Assembly (NCBI GenBank): GCA_030440445.1
Contig: CP098528.1
Coordinates: 2,480,001-2,544,000 of the forward strand
Reading direction: 5' to 3'
DNA: 64,000 bases
From: Halomonas sp. KG2
Lineage (GTDB): Bacteria; Pseudomonadota; Gammaproteobacteria; Pseudomonadales; Halomonadaceae
The translations under genes were made by a program, and so were the position numbers. Positions 33,663 through 42,940 of the stretch are shown piece after piece. The notes beneath the pieces were generated by a model. The model saw nothing but the letters and a program-made list of their open reading frames with translations. It was not told the origin of the DNA and made no database searches. Numbering within the stretch: the first letter of the stretch is position 1; each line of letters starts with the position of its first letter.

Positions 33663-34655
33663 TTATTTGAAATTTTTGCGATACATTTTGGTGAGCTCGC
33701 CCACAATGCCGCTGCGGAAGCTAAGTACGCAGACAACAAAGATAATCCCCAGAATAACGCTTACCCAGTTTCCCAACGGCGACTGCGCCAAAATGTGCTG
33801 CAGGCTAACCACAATGCCCGCGCCCATAAGAGGGCCAAGCAGTGTGCCTACCCCACCCAGCAGCGTCATTAGGATAACTTCACCCGACATGTGCCAGTGC
33901 GCATCGGTTAACGACGCCAACTGAAACACGACGGTTTTGGTAGAGCCCGCCAACCCGGCCAGCGCCGCAGAGAGTACAAACGCCAACAGCTTGTAAGCAT
34001 CAACGTTGTAGCCCAGCGAAATAGCGCGCGGCTCATTTTCACGAATCGCTTTAAGCACCTGGCCAAAGGGAGAATGCACGGTGCGTTGGATCAGCGCAAA
34101 GCCAACTATGAAGATGGCAAAAACGAAGTAATACATCGCCAAGTTACTGCTTAGACTGATCACGCCAAACAAGTCACCGCGTGGCACACCATGCAGGCCA
34201 TCCTCACCACCGGTAAACGATGACTGAACAAAGACGAAAAACATCAGTTGAGCCAGTGCCAACGTCACCATGGCAAAGTAAATGCCCTGACGCCGGATCG
34301 AAAGCACCCCAAACAACAGCCCTAACAGGGTTGCCATTAAGGTGCCCGCAATAATCCCCACCTCTGGCGTTAGCCCTGGATAGCTTGCCAACAAGTAGCC
34401 AGTCACATAACCACCGGTGGCTAAAAATGCCGCGTGCCCGAACGAGAGTAATCCCGCATAGCCCAGCAGCAAATTAAAGGCGCAGGCAAAAAGCGCGAAG
34501 CAAAGAATTTTCATTAGAAAAACGGGATAGGCCAAAAAAGGCGCAACTAACCCGATGGCCAAGAGCGCTATATAAAACATGTTACGGCGCATTTTGGCCC
34601 GCTTCTGTCGCTCTTTTACGGCTGATGGCGCATTGAGTGCTTGAGAGTCTGCCAT
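33663..34655 (-). CDS. livM: Branched-chain amino acid ABC transporter permease LivM
   Basis: A 330-residue inner-membrane permease with a hydrophilic N-terminal leader of about 27 residues, then eight to ten helices. NLLLGYAGLLSFGHAAFLATGGYVTGYL is the LivM signature; REnEPRAISLGYNV (EAA-like loop contacting the ATPase) is around residue 210, and GGVGTLLGPLMGAG marks the C-terminal half. The start codon has AAGGAGG upstream. It is the second permease, translated after livH with a two-base gap, and the last gene of the operon. Confidence 0.93.
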   Translation of the reverse strand: MADSQALNAPSAVKERQKRAKMRRNMFYIALLAIGLVAPFLAYPVFLMKILCFALFACAFNLLLGYAGLLSFGHAAFLATGGYVTGYLLASYPGLTPEVGIIAGTLMATLLGLLFGVLSIRRQGIYFAMVTLALAQLMFFVFVQSSFTGGEDGLHGVPRGDLFGVISLSSNLAMYYFVFAIFIVGFALIQRTVHSPFGQVLKAIRENEPRAISLGYNVDAYKLLAFVLSAALAGLAGSTKTVVFQLASLTDAHWHMSGEVILMTLLGGVGTLLGPLMGAGIVVSLQHILAQSPLGNWVSVILGIIFVVCVLSFRSGIVGELTKMYRKNFK

Positions 34656-34657
34656 GG

Positions 34658-35545
34658 TTATGCCTCCTTACCGAACAGCCCAGCGGGGCGTAACATGAGC
34701 ACCAATATCATCACCAAGAAGATCACGGTATTGGAGGCTTCGGGGTAATACACTTTGGTTAAGCCTTCGATGATCCCCATTCCCAGGCCAGTAAGAATCG
34801 CACCTAGAATAGATCCCATACCCCCAATAACGACCACCGCGAACACCACAATCAGCAGGCTTGACCCCATGGTCGGGGACACAGGATATAACGGCGCTGC
34901 CAACACCCCCGCAAAAGCGGCTAGCGCTACGCCAAAGCCATAAGTAAGCGTGATCAATAGCGGTACGTTTACCCCAAACGCTTGCATCAGTTGGGAGTTT
35001 TCAGTACCTGCACGCAGATAGGCCCCCAAGCGGGTGCGCTCAATCATAAACCAGGTAAATAAACACATGGCCAGTGCCGCTACCAGCACCCAGGCACGAT
35101 AGGTAGGCAGGAACATGAAGCCTAGATTCAGGCCGCCCTGCAGTGCCTCCGGAGTCGCGTACCGCGCACCCGAAACGCCAAAGAAATTAACCAGCGTGCC
35201 TTCAAAAATTAGCGCCAACCCGAAGGTGAGCAACAGTCCATAAAGATGGTCTAAATGGGCAATGCGACGCAGTAAGAAGCGCTCCATTAGCATGCCGAAA
35301 CCACCCACCACCAGTGGCACCAGAAACAGCGCCAGCCAATAGTTGATGCCTAAATAGCGAAAGCCTAACAGTGCGGCGAAGGCTCCCAGCATGTATTGCG
35401 CCCCATGGGCAAAGTTGACGATCTTCAGTAGGCCGAAGATGACCGCCAGGCCCAAACTGAGCAGTGCGTAAAAGGCGCCATTCACAAGCCCAAGCGTTAA
35501 CTGGCCCATGAAAACGGCCAATGGCACGCCGAATATCATCGTCAT
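34658..35545 (-). CDS. livH: Branched-chain amino acid ABC transporter permease LivH
   Basis: A 295-residue permease. LGLVNGAFYALLSLGLAVIFGLLKIVNFAHGAQYMLGA is split over residues 13-50 and is the LivH opening; ERTRLGAYLRAGTENSQLMQAFGVN is the ATPase-contact loop, and GGMGSILGAILTGLG and RPAGLFGKE close the protein as usual. ATG 35545 has GAGGAG upstream and is chosen over an extended frame to 35593. It works with LivM, LivG and LivF. Confidence 0.93.
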   Translation of the reverse strand: MTMIFGVPLAVFMGQLTLGLVNGAFYALLSLGLAVIFGLLKIVNFAHGAQYMLGAFAALLGFRYLGINYWLALFLVPLVVGGFGMLMERFLLRRIAHLDHLYGLLLTFGLALIFEGTLVNFFGVSGARYATPEALQGGLNLGFMFLPTYRAWVLVAALAMCLFTWFMIERTRLGAYLRAGTENSQLMQAFGVNVPLLITLTYGFGVALAAFAGVLAAPLYPVSPTMGSSLLIVVFAVVVIGGMGSILGAILTGLGMGIIEGLTKVYYPEASNTVIFLVMILVLMLRPAGLFGKEA

Positions 35546-35627
35546 TGTATGACTCTCCTCGCCGTCAAGCGGTTGGTGGCAAGCTGCCACCAACCAGTTC
35601 TAACGTCACTTGCGGTTGTTATTCGAC

Positions 35628-36851
35628 TTAGTTTTGAACCAGTTTGCACTGGCTATCAGAGAGCGGACGGTAGGCTTCATCGGCAGGAATGGTGCTGAGG
35701 ATTTCATACAGATCCCACTCACCGGTAGACTCTTCCGGTGTTTTCACTTGGGCAAGGTACATGTCATGAATCATGCGGCCATCTTCACGAATGGAGCCGT
35801 TACGCGCAAAGAAGTCCTCAATGGGCATATCAGCCATCTGGGCGCGTACAACTTCAGGATCGTCGGTTCCCGCGGCTTCTACGGCTTTCAGGTAGTGCAT
35901 GGTGCTTGAGTAGATACCCGCCTGAACCATGGTGGGCATACGACCAACTTCTTCAAAATAACGATCTGACCAAGCGCGCGCCTCTTCATCCATGTTCCAG
36001 TACCAGCCCGTCGTTAGCAGCAGTCCTTGGGTGGATTCCAGACCTAGCGCGTGTACATCGTTGAGGAAGATCAGCAGGCCTGCTAGTTGCTGGCCACTCT
36101 GCGTGAGACCGAACTGGCTAGCGGTGGTGATCGCGTTCACGGTGTCAGCACCGGCGTTAGCCAAACCTACAATCTTCGCGCCAGACCCTTGGGCCTGAAG
36201 GATGTACGAGGAGAAGTCGCTTGTCGGGAACGGGTGGCGTACGCCGCCAACAATCTCGCCGCCATTGGCTTCAACCACGTTGGTCACATCAGCTTCCAGC
36301 GCATGGCCAAACGCATAATCAGCAGTTAACAAGAACCAGCTGTCGCCGCCCTGCTCTACAACTGCTTTTGCAGTACCGTTTGCTAGTGGATAAGTATCGT
36401 AAACCCAGTGAATGTGGTTGGGCGTGCAGTGCTCATTGGTAATGCTTGATGCCGCAGAACCCGACACAATGCCCAGGCCATTGTTTTCTTCCAGCACTTT
36501 AGTGACCGCAATAGACACCGAGGACGCCACTAGGCCACCCACCATGTCGACGTTACGCTGGTCGATCCACTCACGCACCGTGTTAGCACCGACGTCGGCA
36601 CTGTTACGATCATCAGCACTAAAAATCACAATGGGCGAGCCGTTAACACTGCCACCAAAATCAGCAACCGCCATTTCCATGGCTGTTTCGCCGCCTGGGC
36701 CAGCTAAGTCACGATAAGTCCCTGACATATCTGCCAAATAACCAATGCGTACCTCATTATCGCTAATTTCGGCGTGAGCGGTTGAGACTGCCATAGTAGA
36801 AGCGGCGGCAACGGCGATGCTGGCGGTCAGCGTTTTTTTCATAAAGGTCAT
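35628..36851 (-). CDS. livK: Branched-chain amino acid ABC transporter substrate-binding protein
   Basis: A 407-residue periplasmic binding protein with signal peptide (MTFMKKTLTASIAVAAASTM...AHA, cleavage near residue 27). VRIGYLADMSGTYRDLAGPGGETAMEMAVADFGG is typical of the LivJ/LivK-type family; IVSGSAASS and WFLLTADYAFGHALEAD shape the binding cleft. Several features (GxxAAxxITN, conserved Tyr-Ala-Phe-Gly) match amide/urea- and branched-chain-type receptors, so the ligand could be a related short-chain compound. Precedes livH by about 80 bases. Confidence 0.88.
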   Translation of the reverse strand: MTFMKKTLTASIAVAAASTMAVSTAHAEISDNEVRIGYLADMSGTYRDLAGPGGETAMEMAVADFGGSVNGSPIVIFSADDRNSADVGANTVREWIDQRNVDMVGGLVASSVSIAVTKVLEENNGLGIVSGSAASSITNEHCTPNHIHWVYDTYPLANGTAKAVVEQGGDSWFLLTADYAFGHALEADVTNVVEANGGEIVGGVRHPFPTSDFSSYILQAQGSGAKIVGLANAGADTVNAITTASQFGLTQSGQQLAGLLIFLNDVHALGLESTQGLLLTTGWYWNMDEEARAWSDRYFEEVGRMPTMVQAGIYSSTMHYLKAVEAAGTDDPEVVRAQMADMPIEDFFARNGSIREDGRMIHDMYLAQVKTPEESTGEWDLYEILSTIPADEAYRPLSDSQCKLVQN

Positions 36852-36978
36852 GTTCGTCTCCTGGCCCTTGAGGCCTTTGTTGTTGTGTTACGACGTACGA
36901 ATAAAATGCTTATAGAGCGTTTAGTGTTGTAGTGCACCTACTGCGAAGCTGATGCTGTGTTTATGATCTAGATTGGCG

Positions 36979-37728
36979 TTATACCCCCAGCATGGTGTTG
37001 AGATGGTCTCGACGTGACGGAAGCTGCTCAGCGCTAATCTCTTCAACAATCTGACCGTGATCCATTACAAAATGACGATCTGCCAGCGGCGCTGCAAAAC
37101 GGAAGTTCTGCTCCACCAGAACAATAGTCATACCGCGCTCTTTCAGTTGAATAAGCACTTCGCCAAGTTTTTGCACAATAACGGGGGCTAAGCCTTCGGT
37201 AATTTCATCGAGCAGCAAAAGCCGCGCGCCGGTGCGTAGAATGCGTGCCATGGCAAGCATCTGCTGCTCACCACCAGAAAGCCGCGTCCCCTGGCTTCTG
37301 CGGCGCTCGTAAAGGTTAGGAAACATGCCGTAGATTTCATCTAGGCTCATTCCGCCAGAGCGAACCGTGGGCGGAAGCAATAAATTTTCGTGCACATCTA
37401 GGCTGGCAAAAATACCGCGCTCTTCGGGGCAGTAACCAATCCCAAGCCTTGGAATATGGTGCGCCTTCATATTCAGCGTTTCGTTGCCATTAATCACAAT
37501 CGAGCCGGTGCGACGCCCGACCATATTCATAATGGACTTCAGGGTAGTACTACGTCCCGCGCCGTTGCGACCCAGCAGCGTAACCAACTCCCCACGCTTA
37601 ACATCAAAGTTCACGCCGTGAAGAATGTGTGACTCACCATAGAAAGCGTGCAAGTCTTGCACTCTCAACATTTCTAGCGTTTGGGAATCGGCTAGCTCGT
37701 TGGCTTCATAGGCTTCGGCAGTATTCAT
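36979..37728 (-). CDS. livF: Branched-chain amino acid ABC transporter ATPase LivF (variant Walker A)
   Basis: A 249-residue ABC ATPase. LSGGEQQMLAMARIL is the signature motif and LLLLDEITEGLAPVI contains Walker B; the H-loop His is in the FVMDHGQIVE region. The Walker A reads LLGRNGAGRSTTLKS: the usual catalytic Lys is Arg (CGT). Some LivF-like proteins show this substitution as a family trait, so activity is not excluded, but this deserves a check. The first four bases overlap the end of livG. Confidence 0.9.
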   Translation of the reverse strand: MNTAEAYEANELADSQTLEMLRVQDLHAFYGESHILHGVNFDVKRGELVTLLGRNGAGRSTTLKSIMNMVGRRTGSIVINGNETLNMKAHHIPRLGIGYCPEERGIFASLDVHENLLLPPTVRSGGMSLDEIYGMFPNLYERRRSQGTRLSGGEQQMLAMARILRTGARLLLLDEITEGLAPVIVQKLGEVLIQLKERGMTIVLVEQNFRFAAPLADRHFVMDHGQIVEEISAEQLPSRRDHLNTMLGV

Positions 37729-38513
37729 ACGGCAGCCTCCTCTTCAGCAGCTTCACTGCCCATATAAGCCTCGCGCACTAATGGATTGCGGGAAACCTCG
37801 TCATAATTACCTTCGGCCAACACCGCGCCGCGGGCTAATACCGTAATACGGTCACAAAGCCTGCTTACTACGCTCAAATTGTGCTCCACCATTAAGACGG
37901 TGCGCCCTTTCGAAACACGCTTAATCAGCTCGACGATACGATCAACGTCCTCTGCCCCCATCCCCTGAGTCGGCTCATCCAACAGCATCATCTTAGGGTC
38001 AAGCGCCAGCGTGGTGGCAACTTCCAGGGCGCGCTTACGGCCGTAAGGCATTTCTACCGTTAATGTATCGGCGTATTCACGCAGGCCGACCTCATCAAGC
38101 AGCTCTAGCGCACGCTCATTAAGGTGATCTAGCGACTTTTCTGATTTCCAGAAGTGAAACGATGTGCCTAATTGACGCTGTAGCGCTACTCGGACGTTTT
38201 CCAGCGCCGTCATGTGCGCAAACACCGCTGAAATTTGAAATGAGCGCACGAGACCCAGCTGCGCAATCTCATTGGATTTTTTGCTGGTAATGGGCTTACC
38301 GCGATAAAGGATTTCTCCACGTGTAGGCGGCAGAAACTTGGTTAGCAAGTTAAAAACGGTGGTCTTTCCAGCACCGTTGGGGCCAATCAGGGCGTGAATA
38401 TGCCCTTCTTGAACTTGAAGATTAACGTCATCCACGGCGGTAAAACCGCGGAATTCTTTGGTCAGTCCTCGCGTTTCGAGCACTGGCCCATTAAGAACAT
38501 CGTCTTCACGCAT
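37725..38513 (-). CDS. livG: Branched-chain amino acid ABC transporter ATPase LivG
   Basis: A 262-residue ABC ATPase with canonical Walker A (GPNGAGKTTVFNLL), the LivG-type insert (NEIAQLGLVRSFQ), Walker B LDPKMMLLDEPTQGMG and H-loop VEHNLSVV. Length matches the family (about 255). I start at the ATG at 38513; a longer frame to 38663 adds 50 non-conserved residues. It is the first gene of the liv unit as read from the divergent liuR side, and shares the intergenic region that contains two LiuR-like palindromes. Confidence 0.92.
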   Translation of the reverse strand: MREDDVLNGPVLETRGLTKEFRGFTAVDDVNLQVQEGHIHALIGPNGAGKTTVFNLLTKFLPPTRGEILYRGKPITSKKSNEIAQLGLVRSFQISAVFAHMTALENVRVALQRQLGTSFHFWKSEKSLDHLNERALELLDEVGLREYADTLTVEMPYGRKRALEVATTLALDPKMMLLDEPTQGMGAEDVDRIVELIKRVSKGRTVLMVEHNLSVVSRLCDRITVLARGAVLAEGNYDEVSRNPLVREAYMGSEAAEEEAAV

Positions 38514-38706
38514 GGAGTGGTAAGCCTCTTTTTGTTCTTGTGTTCGGGTGTTCTTGTATCCGGGTGTTGGGTGCTGACGTTTCACCAACCGCTTCATCAA
38601 GTAAAACTCGTTAGCCGGCAACACACCCTTACCTGAACGTAAGGTGTAGGTGCAAACTAGCAATCACTTGAGGGGTATTACAATTACAACTTTGGTCTAC
38701 GCTTCT

Positions 38707-38726
38707 TTAACGTTTCTTCACGTTAA
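38707..38726. promoter_or_regulatory. LiuR-like inverted repeat (second site)
   Basis: TTAACGT (38707-38713) and ACGTTAA (38720-38726) are exact inverse copies with a six-base spacer, nearer to livG than to liuR. Plausible operator for the liv side; spacing differs from the main site, so it may bind differently. Confidence 0.5.
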
Positions 38727-38794
38727 TAATAAAAATAGTTATTTTTCAATTGATTAACGAAAAATCAAGGAAATCACACAAGCACAACTACTGC

Positions 38795-38810
38795 TTTACG
38801 TTAACGTAAA
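38795..38810. promoter_or_regulatory. LiuR operator (perfect 16-bp palindrome)
   Basis: TTTACGTTAACGTAAA is its own reverse complement, 64 bases upstream of the proposed liuR start. Its core ACGTTAACGT is the kind of motif expected for MerR-family LiuR; autoregulation and control of the liu operon are inferred. Confidence 0.75.
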
Positions 38811-38873
38811 CTTGTTTTAGCCTCATGGTCAGTGTTCCATAGGGACATCCCCCTATCGACGAGAACAATGATC

Positions 38874-39287
38874 ATGAGCAAAACCTACACGATCAGTGAA
38901 CTGGCCAGCGAGTTCGACGTTACCACTCGAAGCATCCGCTTTTATGAAGATCAGGAGTTACTCCACCCTGCTCGCCGTGGTCAAACACGCATCTACAGCA
39001 GCAAAGATCGCGTGCGCCTGAAATTAACGCTACGCGGTAAACGACTCGGCTTTTCCTTAGCAGAAATTCGCGAACTTTTTGAGTTGTGGGATGAGACCCG
39101 CAGCGGCAGCGAAAAGCAGCTGCATTTGATGCTAAGCAAAATCAGCGAGCGTAAATCGGCTCTAGAACAACAAATGAAAGACATCACGATGGTGCAGCTG
39201 GAACTTGAAAGCGCTGAAATTCGCTGCCGCCAGGCCCTTGAAGAACTCAATGAAAAACCTTCTTTAACGACGAAAAGCTCCCTTTAA
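38874..39287 (+). CDS. liuR: LiuR, MerR-family regulator of leucine catabolism
   Basis: A 137-residue MerR protein. The N-terminal winged helix has YTISELASEFDVTTRSIRFYEDQELL and RRGQTRIYSSKDRVRLKL, followed by LRGKRLGFSLAEIRELFELWDE and a long dimerisation helix (residues 75-125). The RGQTRIYSxKDRVRLKLxLRGKRLGFSL stretch is typical of LiuR. I begin at ATG 38874; an ATG two codons earlier is an alternative. It is the first gene of the liu operon. No Cys cluster is present, so it is not a metal sensor; an acyl-CoA ligand is likely by analogy. Confidence 0.88.
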   Translation: MSKTYTISELASEFDVTTRSIRFYEDQELLHPARRGQTRIYSSKDRVRLKLTLRGKRLGFSLAEIRELFELWDETRSGSEKQLHLMLSKISERKSALEQQMKDITMVQLELESAEIRCRQALEELNEKPSLTTKSSL

Positions 39288-39307
39288 CAATGACAAGGTG
39301 ATTGACC

Positions 39308-40477
39308 ATGTTTTCACACTATTCAGAACTCAATTTCGGCCTCGACGATGAACTGAACATGCTGCGCGAGCAGGTCAATGCCTTTGCCGCTAGCGAAATT
39401 GCCCCGCGCGCTGCTGAAATCGACCGCAACAACGAATTCCCAAATGATCTGTGGAAGAAGTTTGGCGACATGGGTCTGTTGGGGATTACCGTATCTGAAG
39501 AAGATGGCGGTAGTGGTATGGGCTATCTTGCCCACTGTATTGCGATGGAAGAAATTTCCCGGGCAAGCGCCTCCGTCGCCCTCTCCTATGGCGCGCACTC
39601 GAACCTGTGCGTCAATCAGCTAAAGATCAACGCCAGCGCTGCACAAAAAGAGAAATACCTGCCCAAGCTGATCAGCGGCGACCACGTAGGCGCACTGGCA
39701 ATGTCAGAGCCAGGTGCAGGGTCTGACGTCGTGTCAATGCAGCTACGTGCCAAGCTGGATGGTGATCATTACATCCTTAACGGCAACAAGATGTGGATCA
39801 CCAATGGCCCTGACGCCGACGTACTGGTGGTGTACGCCAAAACTGATCCAGACGCAGGCTCTAAAGGCATTACAGCGTTCATTATTGAAAAAGGCATGCC
39901 TGGCTTCACTACGGCACAGAAGCTCGACAAGCTGGGCATGCGCGGCTCTAACACCTGCGAACTGGTTTTCCAAGACTGCAAAGTACCGGTTGAAAACGTA
40001 CTGGGCGAGGTCGGTAGAGGGGTTCGCGTGCTCATGAGTGGCTTGGATTACGAGCGCACCGTACTGGCTGCTGGCCCTATTGGTATTATGCAGGCCGCTA
40101 TGGATGTGGTGATGCCCTATATCCACGAGCGCAAGCAGTTCAACCAGTCAATTGGCGAGTTCCAGTTGGTACAAGGCAAAGTGGCGGATATGTACACCAC
40201 GCTGAACGCTTGTCGCGCCTACTTATACGCCGTTGCCGGAGCCTGCGACCGCGGCCAGACCTCGCGTAAAGACGCAGCGGGCGTGATTCTTTACTGCGCA
40301 GAGAAAGCCACCCAAGTTGCCCTAGATGCCATTCAGCTGCTCGGCGGCAACGGCTATATCAACGAGTACCCTACCGGTCGCCTTCTGCGCGATGCCAAAC
40401 TGTATGAAATTGGCGCGGGCACCAGCGAAATTCGCCGGATGCTGATTGGCCGCGAACTCTTCACCGAAACAAAGTAA
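39308..40477 (+). CDS. liuA: Isovaleryl-CoA dehydrogenase
   Basis: A 389-residue acyl-CoA dehydrogenase. [45 protein letters not shown] and [19 protein letters not shown] are the binding motifs. Catalytic Glu is in [15 protein letters not shown], on the helix G position that is specific to isovaleryl-CoA dehydrogenases. ATG 39308 is used; a TTG at 39302 is just an upstream codon. It catalyses isovaleryl-CoA to 3-methylcrotonyl-CoA, second step of leucine degradation, and is followed by liuB eleven bases later. Confidence 0.95.
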   Translation: MFSHYSELNFGLDDELNMLREQVNAFAASEIAPRAAEIDRNNEFPNDLWKKFGDMGLLGITVSEEDGGSGMGYLAHCIAMEEISRASASVALSYGAHSNLCVNQLKINASAAQKEKYLPKLISGDHVGALAMSEPGAGSDVVSMQLRAKLDGDHYILNGNKMWITNGPDADVLVVYAKTDPDAGSKGITAFIIEKGMPGFTTAQKLDKLGMRGSNTCELVFQDCKVPVENVLGEVGRGVRVLMSGLDYERTVLAAGPIGIMQAAMDVVMPYIHERKQFNQSIGEFQLVQGKVADMYTTLNACRAYLYAVAGACDRGQTSRKDAAGVILYCAEKATQVALDAIQLLGGNGYINEYPTGRLLRDAKLYEIGAGTSEIRRMLIGRELFTETK

Positions 40478-40487
40478 GGGCCGCGCC

Positions 40488-42095
40488 ATGAGCACACTCT
40501 CTACACAGATCAATCCCCGCAGCGATGTCTTTCAAAGCAATGCAGCGTCCATGCTGGGGGAAGTTTCCAAGCTACGAGAATTGACCGCTGCCGTCGCCCA
40601 AGGCGGCGGCCCCAAGGCGCGTGAACGCCACGAGAGCCGCGGCAAGCTATTTGTGCGTGACCGTATCGATCACTTAATTGACGAAGGCTCGCCATTTTTA
40701 GAGTTTTCCGCCCTGGCTGCCCATCACGTTTACGATAGCGACGTACCTGCGGCAGGCGTGGTAACGGGCATTGGCCGGGTATCTGGCGTTGAGTGCGTGA
40801 TTGTGGCCAACGATGCCACGGTAAAAGGCGGTACGTATTTCCCGCTAACGGTGAAAAAGCACCTGCGCGCCCAAGAAATCGCCCGCAAGCACCGTTTACC
40901 GTGCATCTATTTAGTCGATTCCGGCGGCGCTTTCCTGCCCCGCCAGGATGAAGTGTTCCCCGACCGCGATCACTTCGGGCGCATTTTCTATAACCAAGCC
41001 ACGATGTCGGCAGAGGGCATCCCGCAAATAGCGGTGGTCATGGGCTCCTGCACAGCTGGCGGTGCGTATGTACCCGCCATGGCGGATGAATCAATCATCG
41101 TTAAAGAACAGGGCACGATTTTCCTGGGCGGCCCACCGCTAGTGAAGGCGGCCACGGGCGAAAACATTAGTGCTGAAGACCTGGGCGGTGCCGATGTGCA
41201 CGCCAAAATCAGCGGCGTAGCCGATCACTACGCTGAAAATGATGCCCATGCCCTGCAGTTGGCGCGTGCTTGTGTGTCCCGTTTAAATTGGCAAAAGCGC
41301 GGCAAATTAGCCATGCAAGCGCCCCAACCTCCCAAACTCGACCCCAGCGAACTGTACGGCATTGTTGGCACCGACCTTAAGAAGCCTTACGACGTTCGCG
41401 AAGTGATTGGTCGCATTGTTGATGGTTCTGACTTTGACGAGTTCAAGCGCTACTACGGCGACACCTTGGTAACCGGCTTTGCGCATATCCACGGCTATCC
41501 GGTGGGCATTGTGGCCAACAACGGCGTGCTGTTTTCAGAGAGCGCGGTAAAAGGTGCACACTTTATTGAGCTTTGCGCCCAGCGCAAGATTCCGCTGGTG
41601 TTCCTGCAAAACATTACTGGCTTCATGGTCGGCTCTAAGTACGAGCATGAAGGCATCGCTAAGCACGGTGCGAAGTTAGTGACTGCCGTCGCCTGCGCCA
41701 AAGTACCCAAGTTCACCGTTTTGATTGGCGGCAGTTTTGGCGCAGGTAACTACGGAATGTGTGGTCGCGCCTATGACCCTAACCTGCTGTTCATGTGGCC
41801 CAATGCGCGTATTTCGGTAATGGGCGGCGAGCAGGCAGCAGGCGTGCTCTCTCAGGTTAAACGTGAGCAGTATGAGCGCGAGGGCCGCGAGTGGACCAAA
41901 GAGGAAGAAGAAGCCTTTAAGCAGCCCACTCGCGACCAGTACGAGCACCAGGGTCACCCCTACTATGCTAGCGCCCGCCTATGGGATGACGGCGTCATTG
42001 ATCCACTTCAAACTCGCGATGTCTTAGGGCTTTCGCTGGCCGCTGCAATGAATGCTGACGTCGAAGAGACACGCTTCGGCGTGTTCCGGATGTAA
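40488..42095 (+). CDS. liuB: Methylcrotonyl-CoA carboxylase, carboxyltransferase (beta) subunit
   Basis: A 535-residue acyl-CoA carboxyltransferase, the standard beta-subunit length. [35 protein letters not shown] holds the acyl-CoA binding region (split here: [13 protein letters not shown], then [14 protein letters not shown]); [19 protein letters not shown] and [14 protein letters not shown] are the biotin-side motifs. It transfers carboxyl from carboxybiotin to 3-methylcrotonyl-CoA together with the alpha subunit encoded at 42937. ATG 40488 is eight bases past the liuA stop; a frame extension into liuA is not used. Confidence 0.95.
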   Translation: MSTLSTQINPRSDVFQSNAASMLGEVSKLRELTAAVAQGGGPKARERHESRGKLFVRDRIDHLIDEGSPFLEFSALAAHHVYDSDVPAAGVVTGIGRVSGVECVIVANDATVKGGTYFPLTVKKHLRAQEIARKHRLPCIYLVDSGGAFLPRQDEVFPDRDHFGRIFYNQATMSAEGIPQIAVVMGSCTAGGAYVPAMADESIIVKEQGTIFLGGPPLVKAATGENISAEDLGGADVHAKISGVADHYAENDAHALQLARACVSRLNWQKRGKLAMQAPQPPKLDPSELYGIVGTDLKKPYDVREVIGRIVDGSDFDEFKRYYGDTLVTGFAHIHGYPVGIVANNGVLFSESAVKGAHFIELCAQRKIPLVFLQNITGFMVGSKYEHEGIAKHGAKLVTAVACAKVPKFTVLIGGSFGAGNYGMCGRAYDPNLLFMWPNARISVMGGEQAAGVLSQVKREQYEREGREWTKEEEEAFKQPTRDQYEHQGHPYYASARLWDDGVIDPLQTRDVLGLSLAAAMNADVEETRFGVFRM

Positions 42096-42106
42096 GGGCG
42101 AACACT

Positions 42107-42940
42107 ATGGCTTACTCAACGCTACTGATCGAAGAAGGCGTGGCGCGCCTGACGTTAAACCGCCCAGAGGTGCATAACGCCTTTGACGACAGCCTGATCG
42201 CTGAACTAAACGCCCATTTAGACGAATTGCACGCGCTGGCCAACGCCGGTGACGTTCGGGTGGTGGTGCTTGGCTCTGAAGGTAAAAGTTTCTCTGCGGG
42301 CGCTGATCTCAACTGGATGAAGCGCATGGTCGATTACGGTTTGGAAGACAACCTAGCGGACTCACGCAAACTGTCGGCGCTTATGTTTGGGTTAGACACC
42401 CTGCCGTGCCCTACCGTTTGCCGAGTTCAGGGGGCGGCCTTTGGTGGCGCGGTGGGTCTAGCCGCCTGTTGCGATCTGGTCGTCGCTTCAGATAAAGCTA
42501 AATTCTGCCTATCGGAAGTCAAAATTGGCCTATCGCCCGCGGTGATTAGCCCCTATGTTCAGCGCGCGCTTGGCGAACGCCAAATGCGCCGTTACGCACT
42601 CACTGCTGAAGTGATGGACGCGCCAACGGCGATGGCGCTCGGCTTGGTTCACCAAGTGGTGGAACACGATGCCTTGGATAGCGCCGTAGACGCCATGCTC
42701 GACACCCTGCTGGGTGGCTCTCCCCAAGCCCAACGGGCAACCAAAGCACTGCTGGCAAGCGTGGCTCAAGCACCCGGCAGTGACGCCACCCGAGAACACA
42801 CCTGCCAGGTGATCTCCAAACTGCGGGTGAGCCAAGAGGGTCAAGAGGGCTTAGCGAGCTTTTTTGAAAAGCGCCGCCCTGCCTGGACACAACCGTCTGG
42901 CCTTCAAGAACACAACACTGCTGCGGAGCCACGCTCATGA
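42107..42940 (+). CDS. liuC: Methylglutaconyl-CoA hydratase
   Basis: A 277-residue crotonase. LNRPEVHNAFDD, GKSFSAGADLNWMKRM (oxyanion hole) and GAAFGGAVGLAACCDLVVAS, then CLSEVKIGLSPAVISPYVQRALG with the catalytic Glu region, are visible. LNWMKRMVDYGLEDNLADS is typical of the LiuC branch. It hydrates 3-methylglutaconyl-CoA to HMG-CoA. The ATGA overlap with liuD (42937-42940) shows coupling. Confidence 0.94.
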   Translation: MAYSTLLIEEGVARLTLNRPEVHNAFDDSLIAELNAHLDELHALANAGDVRVVVLGSEGKSFSAGADLNWMKRMVDYGLEDNLADSRKLSALMFGLDTLPCPTVCRVQGAAFGGAVGLAACCDLVVASDKAKFCLSEVKIGLSPAVISPYVQRALGERQMRRYALTAEVMDAPTAMALGLVHQVVEHDALDSAVDAMLDTLLGGSPQAQRATKALLASVAQAPGSDATREHTCQVISKLRVSQEGQEGLASFFEKRRPAWTQPSGLQEHNTAAEPRS

